The position numbers and the translations under genes are program-made. From Owenia fusiformis (taxonomy: Eukaryota > Annelida > Polychaeta > Sabellida > Oweniidae), in the NCBI GenBank assembly GCA_903813345.2, contig CAIIXF020000008.1, positions 8,643,278 through 8,707,277 on the forward strand: a DNA stretch of 64,000 nucleotides, written 5' to 3'. Below, piece after piece: positions 57,502 through 64,000 of the stretch. Position 1 is the first letter of the stretch. Each line of letters opens with the position of its first letter. The notes under the pieces were generated by a model. It worked only from the letters and a program-made list of their open reading frames with translations. It was not told the origin of the DNA and did not search any database.

Positions 57502-57702
57502 ATGGGAAAACATTACAATAGTAAAGTAGCCAGGGACACTGTAAAACCTGCAGTCGGCTTCCAGGGTCAAAAATTCAAGCAGATCAAGGCAAAATGTTTG
57601 GCAGAAGGAAGGTTGTTTGAGGATCCAGCATTTCCTGCTGTAAAGGAGTCTATATTCTACAGTTATAATGATCCTAGGGAGATAGTCTGGAAGAGACCTC
57701 AT
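57502..57702 (+). CDS. Calpain, alternative first coding exon 2 (short N-terminus)
   Basis: ATG at 57502 gives 67 codons to the donor CAT|GTAAGT at 57702, phase 0, the same phase as the exon at 48456. MGKHYNSKVARDTVKPA replaces the long Gly-rich leader. The calpain block then repeats in diverged form: FKQIKAKCLAEGRLFEDPAF, AVKESIFYSY and EIVWKRPH. Both exons would join 62553 in frame, so the gene probably makes two isoforms from separate promoters. The alternative is two tandem genes, with the first one's downstream exons lost, since no other catalytic exons are found between 48.5 and 57.5 kb. The second-residue Gly raises the possibility of N-myristoylation, but the following Lys and His are not ideal. 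Confidence 0.87.
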
Positions 57703-59604
57703 GTAAGTAGAATGGGGAATATTCCATTGTCACCATACAATCTTACCAAACCTTTGCATCTGCGTTATGCACCATTCAAAGGTTTGTGTTAGACCCCCCC
57801 CCCCATTATTGGCAGTTTGCCAGATTAGGTCTCATAGGCAGAAGTACAAAAAATCTAAAACCAGTGCCAAGATTTGATAAGGTTTTATGCATACAAATTA
57901 TTAGTAGGTATATTTAGTAGGTAATTTATTTCTTATAGGTCATTTTTAATTTTAAGAGTAATATGTAGCACTGCATGTCTTATTTACCTCACATGGCAAT
58001 TGATAACCTTATTGAATCACCTAATTGAATCTTATCCATTTGTTCATCCCTCCTCTATATGTCTATCGACAGTTTTTGGACGAATGAAAAATGCCATTTG
58101 TGGAAACTAAAGACAAACATTTATTTAGTGCTAGATCAACAGTTATTTTACTTCGTGGTCTAATTTTGAGGTTTTTACAGGTCTTCTCAAAGTTTGGGGT
58201 TCAAGACACAATATCAAGGTTAAACCACAATAATGTATTTTTGTAGATAAATGTCAAATTAACATCAGAGCTACTTCAGAGCTTACACTACAACACTTCA
58301 TTTACAGGAAATAAAATGTATCAAAAGTGAAACTAGTCTAAAAAGTCAAGTTTTTTCATATACATACATAGTATGTTACACCAAGCTTCTACTCAAGATT
58401 TGAGATTGAACACTCTGACCCAGGCCCTTACAATAACCCAAAGGGAAAATCAATATTACAATTGTATAATAATTGTCTGCAATTGAATTCTCTCTAGCAA
58501 ACCTAACTATAGCTAGCTTATCAGAATTGTAGGTGTAATTGTTCAATGCAATATTTCATAATGATCCATAATGGTTCCTCATAGATTGAAGTGTCATGGT
58601 TTTACATTCATTAACTTGGTCTACTTGGAGTAGGCCAAATTCATGCATTTTTCTATAAATGAGTGATGAGATGTTGATTATGGAAATGATGTATTAAATT
58701 GTAGAATAATGGAAGACAGAATTCATTTTCTCTCAATGACCTTGACATTAATTTTCAAGGCCAAAGTCAACTAAAGTCAGTATATTTCAAACCATATGGT
58801 ACTGAATGTACCTCAAGGTGATTTCAGAGTGGATTGTGAGTATAAGGTAAATGCTTCTGAAACACTTTCCATATCTGTTCTATCTAGTTACAGTGCTCAT
58901 ATATGTTTATGTAAATGAGAACAATGATTGATAGCCAACCCTCACCCCTAGAGAGAGTGTTGCTTCATTTTTGGCCTTGAACTTTAACTAACTACAGTAA
59001 GAAGTGGTTCCTTGTCTTTCCTTAACAAATTGATATGTTGCCCTTCGCAATTGTTGATTTCAGTCAGACAAACCTTATCATTGGTTAGCATTAGGGTAAT
59101 ATATCTTTGAAAATACATATATAGGTATATGATCTTTATGTCATTTCAATTTGTAAAAATAAAAAAAAAACTTTGCCAGGGCAACTTCAATGAGTGTTAA
59201 TGTAAGAAAGAATTCCAAATCCTTGGGAATACCATGTGTGAGTGATGAAATTTATTTTAAAAAAGTTATTTGCTGAATTGCATCAGTAAGTTACAGTTGA
59301 TTGCCACAGATCACTTTGGGTGAGAAACAATGTAAGGTAACCATATAAAACTGTCTAGCTTATTGCATGACATCTCAAAATTTTATATGTAGACCCCTAG
59401 GGGATATAATAGTGTAAACTGTAAACCCTAGGCTAAATAAAATGATTTAAAAAAAGGGTAACTTTATCATCAACTGAAAGATCAATCCTTTTCTTGATAT
59501 TTTTCTGCTCATTCCTCCATGTTCTTTGATATTTATTAATCTCGAACGGTTAGTTTAAGTACTGACACCTAGATATAGCTGATTATGGTATATGTATTTT
59601 TATG

Positions 59605-59661
59605 GTGGTTGGCATCTGTAACAAATGGCAGGTAGTGACATTTTGAATGTTATTGCCTTGT
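59605..59661. mobile_element. TGTCACCACC-family MITE fragment
   Basis: GGTTGGCATCTGTAACAAAT then GGCAGGTAGTGACATTTTG and ATTGCCTTGT, the right end only. Confidence 0.65.
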
Positions 59662-60001
59662 AAAACGTTGACTTTACATGTTTAGTAGGAGCATATATTT
59701 TCATCCATGCTGGGGCCTTCTGTTTCCTTAGCCTCTACCAACCACCAGTACTCTTCTGCAGATTCTCAAATGTTTGATGAATAGGTTAGACATTTCACCC
59801 AGTTGTTCTCTGATTTTTATGATTTTTTATGTTCTCATCCAATCAGTCTAAATAATAGGTTGAAATGCGTTCTATGTCTGAAATGTCAGGATACACTACT
59901 CATGGGTATAATTCCTCAGATTGTGGAATATCAATTGGTTATTAATTCAAATAATACAAAAAAAGAACAGACTAATTACAATCATTTTATTTCTTCTTAG
60001 C

Positions 60002-60041
60002 CTAGCTACAAGCCCTTGTGTGCTCATGGGCTTGTAGCTAG
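60002..60041. other. Perfect 14-bp hairpin
   Basis: CTAGCTACAAGCCC at 60002-60015 is exactly inverted by GGGCTTGTAGCTAG at 60028-60041 around a 12-nt loop. It may be a remnant of the GTAGC-type MITE ends or a transcript hairpin; no other structure is attached. Confidence 0.6.
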
Positions 60042-60536
60042 ACTGATCTTTTCATTCTGAAGCAAAATACTGCATTACTGATGCACATACTTGGGTCAGG
60101 TTTAGTGTCATATAAGGATACATATAGCAATAGGACTGTATGCCATCATGAACTTTGTTATCCATAAAGCTCAAAGACATGACCTTGGACCAGATAAGAA
60201 ATTCTGTTTCTTTGGGGTTAGGACCTATGCCTGGTTGTAATAGGTAATACCAGGCATGAAACCATGTTTTATACATAACAGTGACTTCCTAAAATATAGA
60301 TACAGTAAAACCTGTGTAAAGTGAACAGGACCAGCTATAAGAAATCATGTTGAGAGGTGATCACACTATGGTTCTCATACATACATATTATAACAATGTG
60401 ACGCGGAGCGTATATTGCGTTTTTTATAAAAGATAAAGGTTATATAAGAGTAAAATAATTGATTGCTGAAGTGTTGGAACATAAGAAGTAAAAGTGAAAG
60501 GACTGCAGAGTAATCATAGAAAATAACTAACTATAT

Positions 60537-61050
60537 CTAATAATTTGAAATGATGTGTTTTTTGAGAGCTGCCTTAAATGAATTAATATTGACACATTCC
60601 TTAATTTTATTTGGTAATTTGTTGTAGTATGATGGACCAATAAATTTTAGAGAATCCCAGCCAACCTTAACACGGTACTAGGGCTGGACTAAAAGATATT
60701 TTGATCTTGTGTCATGGCTATGTTCAGCAATTTTGAAATAATCTTTGAAAATATATAAAGGAAAACCAGATGGTTTATTTAAACATAAAAATATAAACAT
60801 GGCAATGTTTGAATAATATACATCAAAAATGGTCAATAAGTGCTCCCTTTTGAATAATGGAGCAGTATGCTCTCTAAAGTGGGAATTGGTGATTATTCTG
60901 ATGCATTTCTTTTGAATTAAATGTATTGGGGCATAGCCCCAAATGATGTTACAGTAGTTAATATGAGAGAGAATCAGTGAATGATGAATTTTAACTTTAG
61001 AATCATGATTGAAAATATCTTTTACTCTGTAAAGAATACCTAATTCCTAA
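60537..61050 (-). pseudogene. Non-LTR retrotransposon (LINE) ORF2 C-terminus, truncated
   Basis: The minus-strand translation gives the thumb/C-terminal pattern of LINE reverse transcriptases: KIHHSLILSHINYCNIIWGY, APIHLIQKKCIRIITNS, FKREHLLTIFDVYY, EHSHDTRSKYLLVQ, WDSLKFIGPSYYNKLP and SFKAALKKHII, ending at a natural stop (60537-60539). One in-frame stop interrupts it after LLVQP, near 60680. The catalytic domain (YxDD) and endonuclease are absent, so this is a 5'-truncated dead copy. The clade (CR1, Jockey or related) cannot be fixed from this part. Confidence 0.85.
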
Positions 61051-61769
61051 ATATGTTCACATTTTGAAGTGTTTAGTTGAGAGATGAGTCCATATGTGTA
61101 GGTTATAACTTAATATAGTGTTTAGCACTCTGTACTATATGTGGAAGTAGTATGTATGAAGGTAGAAGAACATTGATAGTGGCCAATACTCAAGCAGAAT
61201 TATTTCTGCAAGAGTTTTATCTCCAGAACAGATTTTACCTAAGCATTATTTCCTGCATATATGCAGTGCTATAGTACACTGTTCAATTATCTCATCATCA
61301 AAGATTTACCTCTAAAACACATGCCCAAGAAAACATGACTTACATGTTTATTTAACATATGCAACAGTACTGAATGCAACACTGATTCATTTTAGGCATA
61401 TAATTCCTCCAACTGTATTTGATAAAGCAACAACTACTTCTACAGTTATTCATGATACTGTTATTGCTTATCTTGACCATTAACAGGCTTGCTGAGCCTC
61501 ATCAACTTCAAGGCTTTATTAGTAATCTTACATCCACTGGGTTTGCTTTATGTCATATTTATATTGGTAGAGTACTCTGAATCTCCATCTGCTGACCCAA
61601 TTCCCTCTGAGATTACTGATGATTTTTGTTGCTGTTACTTGACAAGAACTTACAGTTTCAAATGAGGCCCTTGGTCCAATATTTCACTATATTGCCCTTT
61701 GAAATGACGTTATTGTACTATTCATGCCCTGTAGGTACTTCAAAGCAGAAAATGTAGTATTATGATTTT

Positions 61770-61905
61770 TATGTCACCACCAGAAGTGGTGACATATTGC
61801 TACAGTCTCCTACTTTATGTGGACAGTGTTTGGTGGTGGTGTTTTGCACTTGGCATTTGGCTGTCTGTGTCTGCAACAAATGGCAGGTGGTGACATTCTG
61901 CATGA
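61770..61905. mobile_element. TGTCACCACC-family MITE copy
   Basis: Complete: ATGTCACCACCAGAAGTGGT then GACATATTGC, the GGACAGTGTTTGGTGGTGG core, and GGCAGGTGGTGACATTCTGC at the right. Confidence 0.8.
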
Positions 61906-62552
61906 GATCGGAAAATAGATTTTTTTAATGAGAGTAATTTGAGAGCAAATGATGTGGCACTTATTCAAAGGTTGTTGATGGAATTATTTGTTTCTGGCAT
62001 TTGGCAGGGCATGGTGTATTTATAAATGCAGAACTGTTAGATATGTTGTCTTACAGAACCTATTTCCTGAGTCTTGTTAACTTATCAAGGGCAAACAGAA
62101 ATCTGAGGTCATATATCTCGTAGAATAGATAGATATAGTATACAGTAGTACTAAAAACCTTTCTGTTACAATATCATATATCTTTATTTTCTTATTGATA
62201 CACCTCCTACAATGTTTAGCAATGTTATATCCTACAATGAATAGGCTTCTTAAAAGTACAAAAATAAGGATATGTTTAATGATCTTTTCTTGGAACTCTT
62301 AAAATTAGGTCTCTAGAGATATAGTGGTAAAATGTAACAAGCTAAAAACATGGTAACCTTTCCATAATGAATCTTGGAGGGATATAGAAAATGCATCCAC
62401 CAATCCCTCCATCTGAATTTATATTCATCCCCATGTTAGTGTACCATATAGTAGCTTTCCTATGTGTTAAATATAAAAGACAACTACTAATGTATATATA
62501 CAATGTTCTTTTATTGTACATATAAACATGTTGTATTCTTTGTGTGTTTCAG

Positions 62553-63625
62553 GAGCTATGCGAGGACCCAAAGCTATTTGTGGGTGGGGCCAGTCGTATG
62601 GACATCAAACAGGGAGAGTTAGGTAGGATTCCTGGATGTAAATGCATGAGTGGTATTGCATCAAATCTCTGGGAACCTCCCCCTTATCTATTTCCTCATT
62701 TGGCCTGTTTAATAGAAAGAATGGGGAGAACAGGGGCCTGATGCAATACTAGCTTATTTGTCAACCACTACTAAGGGACCCAACAAAGGTGTTTATATTA
62801 ACAGAAGTTCACATAAAGACGTTCTGGAGGCATAGGGACATTTGACCTTTATATTGAAGGTGTTCACTTTAAGAGGTGTTTACATGTATTTGTTTTTGGC
62901 TCACACAACAAGGTTATAAATTACCTACTCATACTTTAGCTATTATGAACTTGTTGTTAGTCTGTAGGTTACCCACCTGGATATGAATATGAATGATTTA
63001 CAGACTTCTATTAGTCTACTTAGTCTAGCATTAGCTTGTCATATAGCAGGCACTTTATGTTTTCTGCTTGTCAGTGTCAAACCTGTATTAATAATGCAGA
63101 AATCAATACCACTTCAATGTCCCTTGCAACTGGCAGCAGACTTGACATCATTTCTCAGACTTACCTATTTGATTTGATTTGAACAAACTTCTCATAAAAT
63201 GGAGAAAAATATTTTGCACGGAGATTAAGCTAAACATTTTTAAAAGAGCTTGTACATGAATGTGTAAAATTGTGGTCCTTCCTGAGTTTTGTTCTCCCCT
63301 AGTGGTATTTACATTTCCAACTGAGTATAAAGCTGTAAGGAGAATAGTTATAATTAGGTCCCTGGAAAAACCGATTGAGAGGGGGCAGTAATCTCTGAGG
63401 GTCATAATATTAGAAATATGTAGCTTAACCTCCCTATTACTACAACAATGAAACTCGTTCTGTTTGATGATGTTCTGTATTGTAATTTGCTGGTTTACAA
63501 TTGCAGGAGATTGTTGGTTGCTAGCTGCCATTGCCTCACTGACTCTAAATGAGAAACTCCTCTACCGTGTTGTACCTAAAGGCCAAAGCTTCACAGAAGA
63601 TTATGCAGGCATCTTCCACTTCCAA
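62553..63625 (+). CDS. Calpain exons with pro-catalytic segment and active-site Cys (3' partial)
   Basis: Two exons: 62553-62622 (70 nt, acceptor GTGTGTTTCAG, donor TTAG|GTAGG) and 63507-63625 (119 nt, acceptor AATTGCAG, donor CAA|GTAAGG). The lengths and phases (0,1,0) equal the classical calpain exons at this place. The first reads [20 protein letters not shown] then GELG. The second reads [20 protein letters not shown], containing the catalytic Cys, and continues to [10 protein letters not shown]. The His and Asn of the triad, the C2-like domain and any EF-hands lie beyond the window. These are shared by both alternative first exons. With the catalytic Cys in its normal context, the protease should be active. 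Confidence 0.93.
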
Positions 63626-64000
63626 GTAAGGCTTTTATAAATTGATCCACCCCCCATCCAAATTTAGTAAGTGATCCACATAATAAAGTGCACTGTATTT
63701 ACTGAACTGTTATTATAGAAAATCTCATTTTGGTACAATATGTGATTTGATTTGATGAGATATGCTCAAATATTGACATTAGTCAATGTTATTACCATAC
63801 AGAGAAATGAATCAATAAACGGCAGAATGTTACTTTTGTCCAGACAGATCTATGATAGACATTGGGGAGTGGGGGGGGGGGTAACTTACACATGTGAATG
63901 TTGTTTATTCAAGTACAGCTTTTACATTTGCCATACCATAACCTCCTTATCAGCATAAAGTAGGATTTTACAACCAACAGCTGTTTTCTTGTTATTTTTA
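63626..64000 (+). other. Start of next calpain intron
   Basis: It begins at the donor after exon 3 and contains a G-run at about 63870-63882. No further calpain exon is seen before the window ends. Confidence 0.6.

Larger units (their letters stand above)
57703..62552. other. Calpain intron 2 (4.8 kb)
   Basis: It holds a C-run at 57793-57803, a TGTCACCACC MITE fragment (59605-59661), a perfect hairpin (60002-60041), a LINE remnant (60537-61050) and a complete MITE (61770-61905). A CAGTAAAACCTGTG end-like sequence lies at 60303. The rest shows no exon. Confidence 0.5.

Noticed and set aside
61380-61740. Exon-like plus-strand segments (IIPPTVFDKATTTSTVIHD, SADPIPSEITDDF)
   Set aside because: They look coding but lie in different frames with stops between. 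No family was recognised, so not enough to call a gene.
1-64000. tRNA, rRNA or bacterial-type operons
   Set aside because: No cloverleaf with a GGTTCGAATCC-type arm and no rRNA segments were seen, and every confident gene has spliceosomal introns.

Overview
The window is from an AT-rich, intron-containing animal genome. Split genes with GT-AG introns, orthologues of AP4E1, TOMM20 and MCMDC2, a calpain, and dense short transposable elements point to a marine invertebrate. A lophotrochozoan such as a mollusc is my best guess, from the abundant TACATGTA-type words and the style of the repeats; the species cannot be read from the sequence. No bacterial operons, rRNA, tRNA or CRISPR array were seen.

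Layout. 0.1-2.1 kb (-): a secreted coiled-coil plus F5/8C (discoidin) protein, 3' end outside the window. 3.8-7.4 kb (+): the six 3'-most exons of an MCMDC2-like gene; its last intron holds a 1.3-kb repeat element. 7.7-11.2 kb (-): a two-exon mucin-like, cysteine-rich secreted protein (gene A). Its intron carries a 119-bp tandem array in which each unit repeats the 3' splice site plus the 5' part of exon 2. 12.2-18.2 kb: a TIR-bounded, TA-flanked region filled with GTGCAA-box satellites. 19.2-25.2 kb (-): two more members of the cysteine-rich family (genes B and C), related by tandem segmental duplication. 26.3-39.7 kb (-): AP4E1, reconstructed as 20 exons with every splice phase consistent. 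40.1-42.9 kb (+): TOMM20, five exons, head-to-head with AP4E1. 43.3-47.4 kb: intergenic, several inverted-repeat elements. 48.0 kb to the right edge (+): a calpain gene with two alternative first coding exons, then the exon completing the pro-catalytic region and the exon with the catalytic Cys; the rest lies outside. The calpain introns hold MITEs, a LINE remnant and one possible degenerate antisense gene.

AP4E1 belongs to the AP-4 adaptor coat, TOMM20 to mitochondrial import and MCMDC2 to meiotic recombination; they are neighbours rather than a pathway. The most unusual content is the A/B/C cysteine-rich secreted family, which I cannot assign to a known family, and the array of apparent decoy splice acceptors inside gene A. 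All exon borders were read by eye from splice signals, reading-frame phase and remembered family sequences; no alignment or expression data were available.
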